This document shows, piece after piece, positions 25,599 through 38,925 of a DNA stretch of 64,000 bases. The notes under the pieces are model-generated. The model had not been told where the DNA came from. It was given only the letters and a program-made list of their open reading frames with translations, and did no database searches. The stretch is from Sinotaia quadrata (Eukaryota; Mollusca; Gastropoda; Architaenioglossa; Viviparidae). Both the position numbers and the translations under genes were made by a program. Each line of letters begins with the position of its first letter. The first letter of the stretch is position 1. The DNA lies in assembly GCA_028829895.1 (NCBI GenBank), contig CM054182.1:88619546-88683545 (forward strand), written 5' to 3'.

Positions 25599-27184
25599 GA
25601 GGTGGGTTAAAGTCGAGCGATAAATATATCGATAGATATAAATAAACATACATTCAAATTGTCGTAGTGCATTAGCTTCAGTTTACAACAGTGTTACCTG
25701 AATGCAACATTAATCCACAAAAAAATTAAAATGTACTGTTTTGGTTTTATTGTTTCATTGTTCGTTTTTGTTGATTTTCTTTACTTTTACTTGAAACATT
25801 TTATTTTTCATTTATAAACCATTACATTCACTTTCGGAATGACGTAAGATAAATCCTGATATTCTGATCAATATTAAAAGCCAACATTGGCAGACGTCCG
25901 CAGTTATCCACTGTATTCACTCTAATCTCTTTCTAACAACGGACCCGTTTCGTTTTCGCTTCCTGATTTTCATATTACGGAAAAGGCTGATATAGAGGAG
26001 AAGGAAATTGCCATAGTATAGTGACAAACCTTTCAAAATGGTCGCATAAATCAAATATCCCCACTCGTGCTGCCCTAAATATTGTCTCCCTTAGATTCAG
26101 TCACAAGGTGTATTGATCTGTTGCGAAATGGACTCAACAGGCAACCCCGGTGTTCTGTCGTCAAGTCGTCGTCCTATCAACTTTAGCATCGAGTACACGA
26201 GGACATTAAATCTTCACCTCCGGAAATGATAAAATAATCTCGTATCTTTGAGTGGCCTAGAGTTACAGCGCCTGACAAAACGTGCTAGAGTTCGGCCATT
26301 ATTACTGTAATTGTAAACAGATAAAGCAATAACGTTTTATGGTTCACGGGAGCCTCCATATTATTCAAGGAAATAAATAACTGCAGCTCGACGCTGTTCT
26401 GTTTAGTTACTTTTTTTTAATAGCTGTTTAAGTTAATTTTATTTATTATATTTGCCAGATATGAATTTCTTTCCCAACACAGATTTAGAAGTGAGGAAAT
26501 CCTTTATAGTTTTCAACAATTCATGCTTCTGTATTGTTGTTCCGATACCTTCACTCTCCACCAGTGCATTCGTTGGGGGGTTTTGTTTGGGGCGTTCTCG
26601 CACTGGTAGCATGTCTCCTCTCGATTGTTTCGCGGGTGGGGGGTGAGTCGGGGTCGGAAGTGGTGGTCGTCCGTATACAGTCGTCCTATCATCTGTCTCA
26701 CGCTCTCTTTGTCTTTTTATAAATGTAGTTTAGGGTACTTGTGTTGATTAGGAATGTTGTAAGTGCTTTGTGTATTAGCAGTTGTTCCCCCTTAAACACC
26801 CTCACCCATCTCACCTAAACATCAAATGAGGCTGAGTTGTACCATAATACTTTTCTCATCTGACGAAGGCAAAACCGATTAAATAATGTATAATCCTTTC
26901 TGAAATAAAATTTTGCAATTCTCCGATGTTTCGTTCGTCACGCCAACTACAATAGACACATCGACTTACAAAATTTAGAGAACTGGATAGTCTCCCATTC
27001 CAGCAAGACAGTGAGACTGCGTTGCCTTCCTTGTCTAAACCGTCTGATCGCCAAGGAATTAAACACGAAACCTCTTCTGTTCGGTTATTTACTTTGATGT
27101 TTATGAGGGATGGAACTAGTGATCTGTCTGACTCCTCGCACGCACAGGTGAATCGTCTGTGTGCTTTCCCTCCCATGGCTAGCT

Positions 27185-27465
27185 TGTTTTGTTGTTCTGT
27201 TTTGACTGCATGTAACTTGACGTTACTCATTTTTCGTTGTTTTGTTTTGACTGCGTGTAACTTGACGTTACTCATGTTTCGTTGTTTTGTTTTGACTGCG
27301 TGTAACTTGACGTTACTCATGTTTCGTTGTTCTGTTTTGACTGCGTGTAACTTGATGTTACTCATGTTTCGTTGTTCTGTTTTGACTGCGTGTAACTTGG
27401 CGTTACTCATGTTTCGTTGTTCTGTTTTGACTGCGTGTAACTTGACGTTTTCAAGACTCATGTTT
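27185..27465. repeat. Minisatellite, about 45-bp unit, 6 copies
   Basis: Cores ttttgactgcgtgtaacttg and cgttactcatgtttcgttgt. Being 15 codons long, the unit stays open on both strands (158 and 201 codons). Confidence 0.94.
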
Positions 27466-28353
27466 CGTTGTTCATTTTGTTATTGTTTCAGACTTTGACT
27501 TTCATATTTGTAATTCCTTCCAAATGCTTGAGATTTGGGTTTGATTATTTGTGCTCTGGATAATTATTATTTGATTTTTTTAAAAGCATTATTATTATTA
27601 TTATTAAATTATTATTTGATTTTTTTCTGAAAATTTTTCTCTTGCGCTTTATGTGTTAAACTGATTTTATGTGATCGAGCCTCGTAACGTGTCACCATGA
27701 CCCTTGCTGGAATGATGACAATTTATGTACTGTTGAATACGTAATAATAATTATTACCGAGATGTTTGTTTTGAAATTGTAATATCATAATTATTTTCTA
27801 AGGAGTGTAGAATAAAGCTGAGTGTGCCCTTTTTGCACTTTTAACGATTCATAATACAGCCCTGGAGTGCCTGTGTCACGTGATATAGAGTGTTGACATT
27901 TTATCTTTGAAAATAACAAGATGTGGACGGATTAATTTGGTTTTACTGGATTGTTAATTCTGGTTAATGTTGCAAATAAAACTGTTGATGGCAGGATTCA
28001 TGGTGCATGGACTCAATATTAAAAATTGACAGAGGGAGAAGGAGGGAGAAGGAGAAAGAGAGAAGGGGAGATTCAGAGATAGGAAGCATGAGGTACAAAA
28101 TTTGAACGAAAGAGAGAAAGAGATGAAAAGGTGTAAAATATTTATTCATAATTTAGACGATCGTCTGCCGGCAAAACAAAGAGTACATTGTAATACACTT
28201 TTATTAAACAAAATGCACTGACGTAAAAATAATTTTGGCATCTGATCATTTAAAGTAAAACATTCTTTCGACACGCTCTATATATCCCAGGAAAAAAGAA
28301 TTAAAATTCTCAACAACTTGTACATGGATTCACGAACGCACTGTCAGTTCTCT

Positions 28354-28354
<1 letters not shown>

Positions 28355-28450
<96 letters not shown>

Positions 28451-28535
28451 CACACAAACACACACACCAAACAAACACACACACACACCAAACACACACG
28501 CACGCACGCGCACACACACAAACACACAAACACAA
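28355..28535. repeat. Long CA microsatellite
   Basis: About 180 bp of CA with AA and GCAC interruptions on the right half. Confidence 0.97.
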
Positions 28536-28594
28536 TCTACCATCAAGGTCATCTCGATCTCGTCGTTCATCAAAACGATAAACATAAGCTTCAA

Positions 28595-28935
28595 TTATCA
28601 TCCTTTAACCACACTACTACATCTTATTTCTATAGCATCCTTTAACCACACTACTACATCTTATCTCTATAGCATCCTTTAACCACACTACTAAATCTTA
28701 TTTCTATAGAATCCTTTAACCACACTACTACATCTTATTTCTATAGCATCCTTTAACCACACTACTACATCTTATTTCTATAGAATCCTTTAACCACACT
28801 ACTACATCCTATTTCTATATCATCCTTTAACCACACTACTAAATCTTATTTCTATAGAATCCTTTAACCACACTACTACATCTTATTTCTATAGCATCCT
28901 TTAACCACACTACTACATCTTATCTCTATAGCATC
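28595..28935. repeat. Minisatellite, 37-bp unit, 9 copies
   Basis: Core atcctttaaccacactacta followed by catcttatttctata, with few substitutions. Directly follows a CA microsatellite. Confidence 0.95.
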
Positions 28936-29382
28936 AATATTCATTAGCTCGACTTCCAGGAGCAGTTAAACACTTTGTACACATCGAATCAAGAAACATA
29001 CAATCCTGAACGGAGACCTCTTCAGGCGTGACATAAGCACGCAACAAGCATCACCGTATCCAACGACTTTGGATAATCAGGCTCTGCCATTGCGTTCTAC
29101 GGTTTCTGTCAGACATTTTTTTTTCTTCCTGCAATGACATCAACCACATATTCCACTACTTCTTGCACCGACATCAGCCAGACATTCCTCTACTTGCGAC
29201 ATCACCAGATGTTCTTCTACTTCCTGCACCGTCATCAGCCACTTATTGCTCTACTTCCAGTACCGACATCAACCATTATTTTCTCTACTTGTTACAGTAA
29301 CATCAATCTAACATTTCTCTAGTCGTTACAATGATATCAACCAGAAATTCCTCTATGTATTAATTTATGTGATGCCAACGCC

Positions 29383-29930
29383 ACCTAGTGTTCATGGTTA
29401 TGATATTTGTAATTCATTAATCATCCATAAATAATTACAAGTGATGAGAATCTGAATTTATGTTATTAATAATTCTCCAGCAGACACAACTCATCTCTCT
29501 CACTTGGCGGATATACGGGCCTGTAAACGTTTTCTCTCTTCCACAACATTAAAGGCAGGCATTTACTATCACACACTATTTCCCAAGGTGGAAAACGTCT
29601 TACAATTGGAGAAGACAAATCCGTCTTTCATCTATATTTAGCTAGCCTCCAACCATATACTTTCTTCTCCAACTTAAAGGTATCAATATGTGTCAGAAGA
29701 TAATAAATTTAACAATAAATGTATTAAATCTACAGACAAATATACATATAGCAAATACAGTGATATACATTACTTGACGTCATTATTTCCATTAAACCAC
29801 GTTTGAATAATTTTTATATCTATACAGTTCAACTATACAGTTCAAATACAATTCAACAATAGTGTCAATACAAATCACAGGATAGTTCTTATCAGAGAAC
29901 AGAAATGGAGTTATTAGAAATAAGCAATAA
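29383..29930 (+). repeat. Dispersed repeat family 1, copy A
   Basis: About 0.5 kb non-coding repeat. Recognisable blocks in order: catcacttgtaattag-like start (inverted in A), ttctccagcagacac, cacttggcggatat, ggtggaaaacgtct, gagaagacaaatcc, catctatatttag, and an end block with agaacagaaatggagtta. No ORF, TIR or target duplication was recognised. May be a SINE- or MITE-like element. Confidence 0.75.
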
Positions 29931-30975
29931 TACGACATATATTTGTTAAAGCACTCAATAGACTATGACCTTAACTTCAAGTAAAACCATCTATGAATTA
30001 TTTTGGTGATGACGTAACTGTTCTTTATGAGTTAGATGTGCATAAACAACATTCCGGATATGACGACATTGAATAGAAATTAATTCGAGTTTTTATTCAG
30101 CTCTGTCCGAACTGCCATAATAAGTGCCTGGACTGTAGATCCTTCACAGAATCTGCCCTAGCCCCAGTCATGAAGCTGTTTCCCGACCCGTTGTAGGATG
30201 TTTTCTTAGAAATGTTGAGACCACCAGTAACGTTAATCACCTTTGAAATTAGGAGAGAAGAGCCGATAAATGTTATCGACATATTGAATTTCCATTATTA
30301 TTACATCTCAAAAGCAATTGGATTATTTTATTTTTAAAATGCTTCAGTTCAGCCCCTTTACACGCTGTCTTGTTTATATTAATTTTCCACGCTGTCTTGT
30401 TTATATTAATTTTCTGTAAAGCTAAAAAAAAAAACCGTGGGAGTGATCGCTTGTTTGTTTTATTTCTAAGTCGAGAGTGATCTACCAGTTTCACATCACT
30501 GAAGAAACAGAGAGTAGTCTCCCATTTCTTCACAATGTGGTCGTGCTGTCTACTGCAATGCTAAACTAAATAAAGGATTGACATTTCTCTCCACTCACTG
30601 AATGATTCGAGAGTAGTCTCCAATTTACGTATGTCATGATACGAAACCTATAGGGAATATTTTCTTATGTAAGCAGTGTAAAATCAATAAATGAAAGTGG
30701 TTTATGAATGTCCACATATACGTGTTGATGCGGACTTCAGCAAAAAACTTAAACGAGTAGTGACGTCAGCAAGCAGCAAGCCTGCTTGCTCTGGACGATT
30801 ACGCTTGTCTACATAATTGCAACAGTGAAACCTGATGAAGCTATAACGCACCAGAAACTATTTCTGCTGCTGCTTATTCTTCACTGTTACATCCTCATAC
30901 AACCTATCGTCGTGCTTATGTACAGTAAGAATGTATGAAATAATCTATTTCTTCTTTCAGTTTGAATATATTCCT
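29931..30975. other. Unique DNA between inverted repeats
   Basis: A 30-bp direct duplication (acgctgtcttgtttatatta core) at 30360-30410. Otherwise nothing supported. Confidence 0.45.
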
Positions 30976-31047
<72 letters not shown>

Positions 31048-31092
31048 GTGTGTGTGTGTTTGTATGTGTGTGTGTGTATGTGTGTGTGTGCC

Positions 31093-31161
<69 letters not shown>
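30976..31161. repeat. Long TG microsatellite
   Basis: About 185 bp of TG with sparse C and T interruptions. Confidence 0.97.
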
Positions 31162-31163
<2 letters not shown>

Positions 31164-32041
31164 CCAAGAAAAATACCGAGTGTTTAAAGGATCTCTTACT
31201 TGTTCTTATTGAACTCTATAAAAATTATCTTCATCATCTCCAAAACATATATAGGTGAAGAAGAAATACACTAGTTCAGATGATCGGACTGTATCAAACG
31301 TGGTGATTGGTTGGATGAAGGTGTAGCATAGAAGAAGAAACAGCAGAAGTATTTCTTATAACTTTCTGCTTATTAATATACATTCTACCCGATCATTTCA
31401 TAAATGGAGAAGGTGCCAAACTTATCACACACAAAAAATTGGAACCAAGGCACTAATAAAGCAAAAAGCCTAAAGGCTACTGCTGCTATTTCTTGCAACA
31501 TGCAGCGCCTGTTTTGATATTAACATAGCTCAGTCATCTTGTTCCCCCACCCAACAAAACTTATCAGATTTCCAAATCAAATACATAACTTAATCACCTC
31601 CATTCTCTTGTACTCGTCTGTTTAACATTGCGCCATTACTGTTCATAACGCCTTTTCATCCAATTAAATCATGCTACAACCCTCTTTGCAAATTACAAGT
31701 ATGGACACAAAATACTTACAATTAACAAGTGTAGGGTTCTTTAAAATTTAGATTGCAATATATAATCTTTCTTCGAGAGTAGCAAATACATCATACAAAA
31801 ATAAGTATAATGCAAAAAGTGTAGCATCTTTCACAAAAAATAACCCCCACTGTGAAATCGCGAAATCATTAAGACAAGATTCTACAAAATCTAACTTTCC
31901 CCGAGTTAAGCTGCACTATGAAACATTCTATCAGTGACTATACATGTCACATACAAAATATATATTATAACAATTCACGTAGTACACTCTATTGAACCAT
32001 TTCTCATAACAAGAGAAATGCTCTTCAATGGTTACAAAATA

Positions 32042-32042
<1 letters not shown>
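31162..32042. other. Unique AT-rich DNA
   Basis: Nothing supported. Confidence 0.5.
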
Positions 32043-32136
<94 letters not shown>

Positions 32137-32173
32137 AACACACACACATACACACACACACACACACACACAT
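32043..32173. repeat. Long CA microsatellite
   Basis: About 130 bp of CA with few interruptions, opposite in strand sense to the TG tract at 31 kb. Confidence 0.97.
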
Positions 32174-32369
32174 ATATGAGGCGCTATAAAACGTTCTGCC
32201 TCTGTTATTATTATTATTTTGAATACCTGGCACAAGGAAAGTACTGGAAATTTTACAATTGCTCTTCTTGAGGGAGCTATATAGCGAATGAGCACCCAGT
32301 TTATCTTCGAGAGAATAGCACCATATCAATGTTTTCAGCTTTACGACAGTGCTTAACTCAGGTTACGTA

Positions 32370-32895
32370 GAAACTATCTCTTATCTCTAATAACTCCATT
32401 TCTGTTATCTGATAATAACTATCCTGTGACTTGTATTGACACTATTGTTGAATTGTATTTTAGGATATAAGACTTTGTTGATATAAAAATAAACTATTTG
32501 AATGTGATTTCATGGAAATTTTGATGTTATGTAATCTTTTATTTGAATGTGTTATATTTATGTTTGATTGTTGCTTTAACACATTTATTTTTAAATTTAT
32601 TGACCTTATACATAGTGATAAATTTATGTTCGAAAAGAAAGTGGGTTGACGGGGGCTTGCTAAATATAGATTAAAGACTGATTTGTCTTATTCTTTAGTA
32701 TGACGTTTTCCACCTAGGGAAATAATAAAAATATTTGTCTTTAAAGTTGTGGAAGAGAGAAAACGTTTACAGTGCACGCATATCCTCCAAGTGAGGGAGG
32801 AGTGGTGTCTGCTGGAGAATTATTAATAACTTAAGATTCTCATCACTTGTAATTAGTTATGGGTGATTAATTGATTAAAAATATAACCATTAGTT
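32370..32895 (-). repeat. Dispersed repeat family 1, copy B (inverted)
   Basis: Reverse-complement relative to copy A. Shows aataactccatttctgtta at its left end, then ctaaatatagattaaag, tgacgttttccacct, agtgagggaggag, gtctgctggagaatt and attctcatcacttgtaatta. It lies about 2.4 kb beyond copy A in opposite orientation. Confidence 0.75.
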
Positions 32896-33007
32896 TTGAC
32901 GTTACAACAATGCTGGAGAAAGCGATCAGATGTGGACCCTTCTTTGTATGTCGACCTTCAGTTTGTGGTGAATAAAAAGCCACTCGATATTATTTCATCT
33001 TGAACAG

Positions 33008-33426
33008 TTAGGAACTGCACTTTGCTACTTCATGTCAATCCAGATCATGAAGATCTAATAAATTCTACTTTCAATGTGACCTGTGCAATAAACTTTGTAA
33101 ATCTAGATCATGAAGATCTAATAAATTCTACTTTCAATATGACCTGTGCAATAAACTTTGTAAATCCAGATCATGAAGATCTAATAAATTCTACTTTCAA
33201 TGTGACCTGTGCAATAAACTTTGTAAATCCAGATCATGAAGATCTTATAAATTCTACTTTCAATGTGACCTGTGCAATAAATTTTGTAAATCTAGATCAT
33301 GAAGATCTAATAAATTCTACTTTCAATATGACCTGTGCAATAAACTTTGTAAACTATCTGACGACACCTGGTCCAGGCATGACGCCAGCTCGTGGGTCAT
33401 ATATTTTCCTTCTCTGTTTTTTTTAA
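33008..33426 (+). CDS. Candidate exon spanning the 63-bp glycosylation-sequon repeats
   Basis: An acceptor-like stretch (attatttcatcttgaacag, ending 33007) leads in phase 1 into an open frame running through five 21-residue repeats to a TAA at 33424-33426. Each repeat has one Cys and two N-X-T/S sequons. No ATG precedes the repeats in frame and no partner exon was recognised. If real it would encode a repeated, glycosylated extracellular segment. The alternative is a non-coding minisatellite whose unit happens to be 21 codons without a stop. Confidence 0.2.
33036..33356. repeat. 63-bp minisatellite, 5 copies, in frame with an open plus-strand ORF
   Basis: Core gatcatgaagatctaataaa, then ttctactttcaatgtgacct. 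63 bp equals 21 codons, so each unit encodes a near-identical 21-residue block with one Cys and two N-glycosylation sequons (NST and N-V/M-T). Differences are mostly silent or conservative (P/L, V/M). Confidence 0.95.
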
Positions 33427-34059
33427 TCGTCACTACTGAGCATTTTCTGATGATTGTTTCTGTAGGTCAATTTCTTTGAAACTTTACCATGTGAAATTGT
33501 GAATTATAGAAATCACAGTTGGACTAAGGAAATGTGAAGTCAATCGACCAATTAACTCATTTAATGAAGTCAAAAAATTACAACCATTAAGTAGGAGACA
33601 TTATTTACTATTGGATGGACTTGGTGGTTGCTTAGATCTTAATTAATAGATTTTTTTATAGAAAATTAATCCTGTGTCTAAAGACAATAACACTTCTAAA
33701 TTTGAACTCTTACAAGTTCAGCATTGATCCGACCAATCTCCAGCAATGATCTTTTTCTGTTCCAGAACTTAAAGTAATAAAAATACTAATAATTAACAAC
33801 GCTGTGCAGAACATATACAACATAGTCTTCTCATGTTACTGCATAAAACAGAAAAAATACAAATATTTCGTTTACACATTAACACTGTTTCCTTTTTGTA
33901 TTTGAGACACAAGCGAGTTGACTGCAGTGATTTACAAAAGAGCTTTCGCACAGAAGGTTACGTCACAGTGTCTTACAAGAGAGTTTGTACAGATCTCAGT
34001 GGCAATGTCCTACTAGAGAACCGGAACATGTAATGCAGCTCTAACGCATACGTTTCTGT

Positions 34060-34345
34060 CTTCATATATGTGTCCTACTAGTTAACCGATGCATGTAAGT
34101 CCTACTAGTTAACCGGTACATGTAAGTCCTACTAGTTAACCGATACATGTAAGTCCTACTAGTTAACCGGTACATGTAAGTCCTACTAGTTAACCGGTAC
34201 ATGTATGTCCTACTAGTTAACCGATACATGTAAGTCCTACTAATTAACCGGTATTTGTAAGTCCTACTAGTTAACCGATACATGTAGCTCTAACGCATAT
34301 GTTTAGGTCTTCATATATATGTCCTACTAGTTAACTGGTACATGT
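34060..34345. repeat. Minisatellite, 27-bp unit, 8-9 copies
   Basis: Core gtcctactagttaaccgata followed by catgtaa. A detached unit lies at 34320-34345 after a repeated flank (agctctaacgcatatgttt), showing the flank was duplicated too. Confidence 0.93.
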
Positions 34346-34741
34346 AAGGTAGCTCTAACGCAAACGTTTCTGCCTTCATATATTAATGCATATATAAGTA
34401 TATTCAGCTCAACACTAACGTGTCATCAGTGTAGAAAGCGTTCTTTTAATAAGTTATAAGAATAATATTAACAATAAAATAGTTGCAAATCTCTGTGTAT
34501 TTAACGGAAACGTCTTTGATAAAACTATGCATAACAGCATGTCTTTAAAAGCATATATGTAATCTGTTCAGAACTATTTCAGAATGACCGACATCTGAAC
34601 CCACAAGACAAAAGTGGAATGTTATAATTAATACTTTCTTGTGTGAGTGAGGCTCGGACTAGCGCAAGTGATGGGACACAGGCAGCGATTTTCACACAAA
34701 GGTTTGTGTCACAGTGACTTACAAGAAAGTTTGTCCGTATC

Positions 34742-35000
34742 TCATTGGCAATGTGTGACGGAGTAAATTTGCCTATCCCTGTTTCTAGATTTAATTGTTA
34801 TATAAATTGTTAAATTGTTGAAATAACCCAACCTTGAGCACTCCTCATGATGGTATTTTTGTAAGTGTAAAACAACTGTTGATTTATGTTTCAGGATATA
34901 AGACTCTTTATATATTAAAATTAATTGAAACATGGTTTCATAGAAATATTGATATTAAGCAATCTTTTTCATCATATTTGATTTATATATAATTTTTATC
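34742..35000 (-). repeat. Dispersed repeat family 2, copy 1, joined to a family-1-like tail
   Basis: 34748-34860 is the reverse complement of the gagtgcccaaggttgggt block of copies 2 and 3. Directly adjoining it, 34890-34980 matches copy B of family 1 (aggatataagactct, gtttcatagaaatattgat, aagcaatctttt). The two families therefore share or exchange a segment. Confidence 0.6.
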
Positions 35001-35467
35001 TAGACACTTTATATCTGTTTCTTTAACCACTTATTTTATGAAATTCCCGTGCTTGTTTTTGAACATTGACTTTTCACTTGTTCCTTCAATGTCCATTTAT
35101 TTCATATGGACTTTATTTTCAAAAAGGGAACTTTGAGGGCTTGGGAGTTAATTTTAATATTTCCTGTCATTAGCAATATTAGTGTGTTTTTCATACACAG
35201 TTTGTGGAGGGTGGTATGCATATGAGCTGGAAGTAATGGTTAAAATTACAGCAAGTGAAACAAGAATTAGCTAAATCAAGATTTAACTATACTTTTTTGT
35301 CTTTCATCCCATTCACATTTCACACGTACATTCCACAAATAATAACATTCTGAATCTTTACATCTTTACAAATAATATTTCGTTAAATCTTTAATTTTGA
35401 TTAAGGCATCGAATAATATGTTGTTAAATCTCCGTCTGATAAAAGACAAAAATTTTTTTTTTTAAAT

Positions 35468-35615
35468 CTTCAAGTCTGACGAAGGCAGAAGGCATCAAAA
35501 TTATTCTTAAATCTTCAAGTCTGATGATGGCCTCAACATGATCCTTAAATCTTCAAGTCTGATGATGGCCTCAACATGATCCTTAAATCTTCAAGTCTGA
35601 TGAAGGCCTCAAAGC
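35468..35615. repeat. Minisatellite, 38-bp unit, about 4 copies
   Basis: Core cttaaatcttcaagtctgat followed by gatggcctcaacatgatc. Confidence 0.9.
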
Positions 35616-36825
35616 ACTAACCGTGTGTGTCACAATGCCTGCTCAAACACGTTGTAGGGCAACGGATATCTCTCCCTTCCGACAGTTCTAAATTATTGAA
35701 TTAGCAATCTCGAGTTGAGGGCTGTATCAGTATCAACATCAATGGTGCCAACTTAATGAACGACCGAAGTTGTCGGTGCAACCATTCCGTTACCTGACGG
35801 CACACGACTGCTTCTTCGATCACTATTGTAGTCACACACCATATGACCTTTTTGCCTAAGTGTGTGTGTATGTGCGTGCGTTTGTGTGTGTATGTGCGTG
35901 CGCTTGTGTGTGTATGTGCGTGTATGCGCGCCGAAAGATTGTCTTTATTTAAGTACAATGTTATCAACGCGTTAGAACGTTACACTGAGTGTATGCAAAT
36001 GACTTGAGTTCAGCGAAATGTACATATCATATTGCATTACAGATCGGTTGTATTTTTTTTTGTCACACTTCCGTCGATACTAATGCATTTATGATGCCAT
36101 TTCATTGCGAGTATTTATGAGTTTATAATGACAATAGTTTGCGATGGCATATGAATATATAATGACTACATCGCACTCTTGCCATCAACCACACACAGGC
36201 AACATCTTCCTGCTCGTGGTGATCCATGCTACGGGTTCCCGAGGCAAGTGGCCAGCTACGAGAGGGTTCTAAACCAACCTGACCGGCTTCCGATGGCGGC
36301 ATACAACCCAACACAAAGAAAACAACAAACTTCAAAAGCTACCGATGGCGGACACCCAAAAATTATGCGACTGTGATAACACACAGCAAGATGGTGAACT
36401 ACTGCTATGGTCAGTCACAGGACGAAAAATTACGATGCCACAACACGCCCCCCCCCCTCCCCCCAAAATAAAACTCGCACTGCAACTCCACACATCGTGA
36501 GCTGCAGAAACCCACGGGCACAAGACTGGTATGTCTCAAACCTGCTGCTTTAGTGCCCGTGGTACAAGTAACAAAACACACAAGGTGGTTATGAAACGAC
36601 CCGAAATTAATTGTACACGCCAAACACCAACTCGACGCATTACAGGGGAAAAAATGGAAAATAAAACAAAATAATAAAAAACAACGCCAACCACCCTCTT
36701 CAGAATAAGTGAGAAGAGGAAAGCTCCACAGGAATCCACTAAAAACCGAGAACATATAAAGAAGATGAAAGGTTTTCACGCAATTTCTGGGGAGCAAAAG
36801 AAATTAACGGAACAACAATAGCAGC

Positions 36826-36960
36826 TTGTCTTCTTGTCATTTTGTTTTTGTTTGTCTTCTTGTCATTTTGTTTTTGTTTGTCTTGTTGTCATTTTGATTT
36901 TGTTTGTCTTCTTGTCATTTTGTTTTTGTTTGTCTTCTTGTCATTTTGATTTTGTTTGTA
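36826..36960. repeat. Minisatellite, 30-bp unit, about 5 copies
   Basis: Core gtcttcttgtcattttgttt followed by ttgttt. Confidence 0.9.
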
Positions 36961-37577
36961 TCCCATAATGTGCAATGCTTTATGTTAACAATCGCTATTT
37001 ATGTTATGGGTGTGATCTTTATTTCAAGAAGGTGTAACAAATTATGATTTTTTTAAAAGACGGAGAAGAAATATATATTTAGTTTATTATAGTCATGGAC
37101 GGGATGAAAGGTATGTCAAAGAAGGGTTTGACAAACATCAAGTAATGAAAGGTGTTAAATAGAATACTTCCACATTTTCATTTATTTATTTGATCGTTCT
37201 GTTTCTGTCTTCCCCCTCCCACCCCTTGCTTTCTGACGGTTGTGATTCGCTGTGTATATGTTATAGTATTCATTATATTCTCTTGTCACCTTTCTTCCGC
37301 TAATGGAAGTCCAGCAGTACGAATTTTCCTTGCGTACACGAAAGCGAACTTGTGTTAATAACGTATCTTGAAAGATGTAGTTTGATTGCGGGCAGCTTAC
37401 CAATTAATGGGCTTCCACGTCAGCCAAGACTTAATGTGATATACAACTTTCAAAAGAGAATTCAGCAAATAGTCAGACCCCCTAGAGAACCATCAGTTCG
37501 CGAACTGCAGTCATACCAATGCCACCAGCCCATCACCCCCCACCACCACCACCATCCCGCGCGTCCACAGTGTGGCC

Positions 37578-37760
37578 ATGTTGAATCCCAGTGCAGTGTC
37601 TTCGCCGCCAAAGGCCGCACTGGAGGACTCGGCATTTCTTGCATTAGATATGACCTACATTTTGGTATTATTTCGTGACGTTTTAAGGTTACAGTGGAGA
37701 GATGGGTTCCAGACCGCCACTAGGACCCAGTGGAACGTTCTAATGAATGGAATTTCATAG
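37578..37760 (+). CDS. Small unidentified ORF, possible first coding exon
   Basis: An ATG at 37578 opens 60 codons to TAG at 37758-37760, in a locally CpG/GC-rich patch (37480-37640). The N-terminal 37 residues have protein-like composition (KAALEDSAFLALDMTYILVL core) and are followed by a weak donor AAG|GTTACA at 37687. No family recognised. An overlapping frame is also open, so this may be chance. Confidence 0.18.
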   Translation: MLNPSAVSSPPKAALEDSAFLALDMTYILVLFRDVLRLQWRDGFQTATRTQWNVLMNGIS

Positions 37761-37893
37761 GAAGAAGTGTGTAATCACACTCTGCAGTGTATGACCGTCC
37801 CTTACCCCTCCCTTCATAAGCTAAAAGAAATGAAAGAGTACATTTTCTTTATGCAGGCGTTCTAGTATCGCAGTAGTAATCATCGGGGTCGAG

Positions 37894-37895
<2 letters not shown>

Positions 37896-37973
<78 letters not shown>
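37896..37973. repeat. TG microsatellite
   Basis: About 38 TG dinucleotides; degenerate TG-rich DNA continues to 38140. Confidence 0.96.
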
Positions 37974-37975
<2 letters not shown>

Positions 37976-38389
37976 GTTTTTGTACACTAGCCTGTGTGTA
38001 TGGGTGTAAGAGAGTTTGTGTTGTGTCTGTATGTGAGTTAGTGTGTTTATGCGTGTAAGTTTGCGTGTGTGAGAAAGATAGTGTATCTTTGTGAGTATGT
38101 TTATGTTCGTGTGTGTGTGCGTGCGTGTGTATAAAATGAGGGGTGGTAAGAGTGGTGGAAATGTATGAGTGAACTGAAACATGTGTGCGTGTGTGCGTAT
38201 GTATATGTATTATTTATTATCATTATTATTATTATTGGAAATTTACTAATGCAATAAGCTTCAGGTTCGTTTCTACAATAAGCCAGTCTGTTATTCATTA
38301 CGTGCATGCCTGTAGCTAAATAAGTAAATTGTTCTCCATTCACTCTGTTATAAAGGTCAGTAGCAAACTGTGACGGGCAGGTCACTAAG

Positions 38390-38925
38390 TTAATGAAAAT
38401 GATTATTTATTATTAATTAATCTTTCATAAATAAAGATTCTCATCCCTTGTAATTAGTTATTTCATTAATGATCCTCCAGCAGACACTACTTGTCTCCCT
38501 CACTTGGCGGATATTTTGGCGCTGTAAATGTTTTTCTCTACTCGACAACATAAAACAACATTTACAATCACATAATCTAACCGCAGGTGGAAAACGTCTA
38601 ACTAAAGGAGAAGACAAATCCGACCTTAATCTATATTTAACGAGCACCCATCCACCCTTTTTCTTCTCCATCATAAGATTATATTATCAATATGCATAAT
38701 AAGATCAATAAATGTAACAATAAATTTATTAAATGAACAATCAAGTATATATATGACAATTACAATAAAAATAGATTACTTGACATCAGTGCTCCACTAA
38801 CTCATGTTCAGATAATTTCTGTGTTTCACAGTTTTATATATATAATATAATTACAATTCAACAATAGAGTCAATACAAATTGTAGTTTAGTCCTATCAGA
38901 GAATAGAAATGGAGTTATGAGAGGG
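38390..38925 (+). repeat. Dispersed repeat family 1, copy C
   Basis: Same order of blocks as copy A: gattctcatcccttgtaatt, cctccagcagacactac, cacttggcggatatt, ggtggaaaacgtcta, gagaagacaaatcc, atctatatttaacgag, ending gaatagaaatggagttat. Confidence 0.75.

Larger units (their letters stand above)
24516..27184. other. Unique AT-rich DNA
   Basis: Holds a possible TATA box (24.9 kb) and a GAAT tract. No gene recognised. Confidence 0.5.

Noticed and set aside
26452..26722. Overlapping short ORFs near 26.5 kb on both strands
   Set aside because: No motif, splice signal or composition bias favours any of them.
36123..36335. Minus ORF resembling a signal peptide start
   Set aside because: The apparent start codon is TTG, no ATG precedes the hydrophobic stretch, and no acceptor is convincing.
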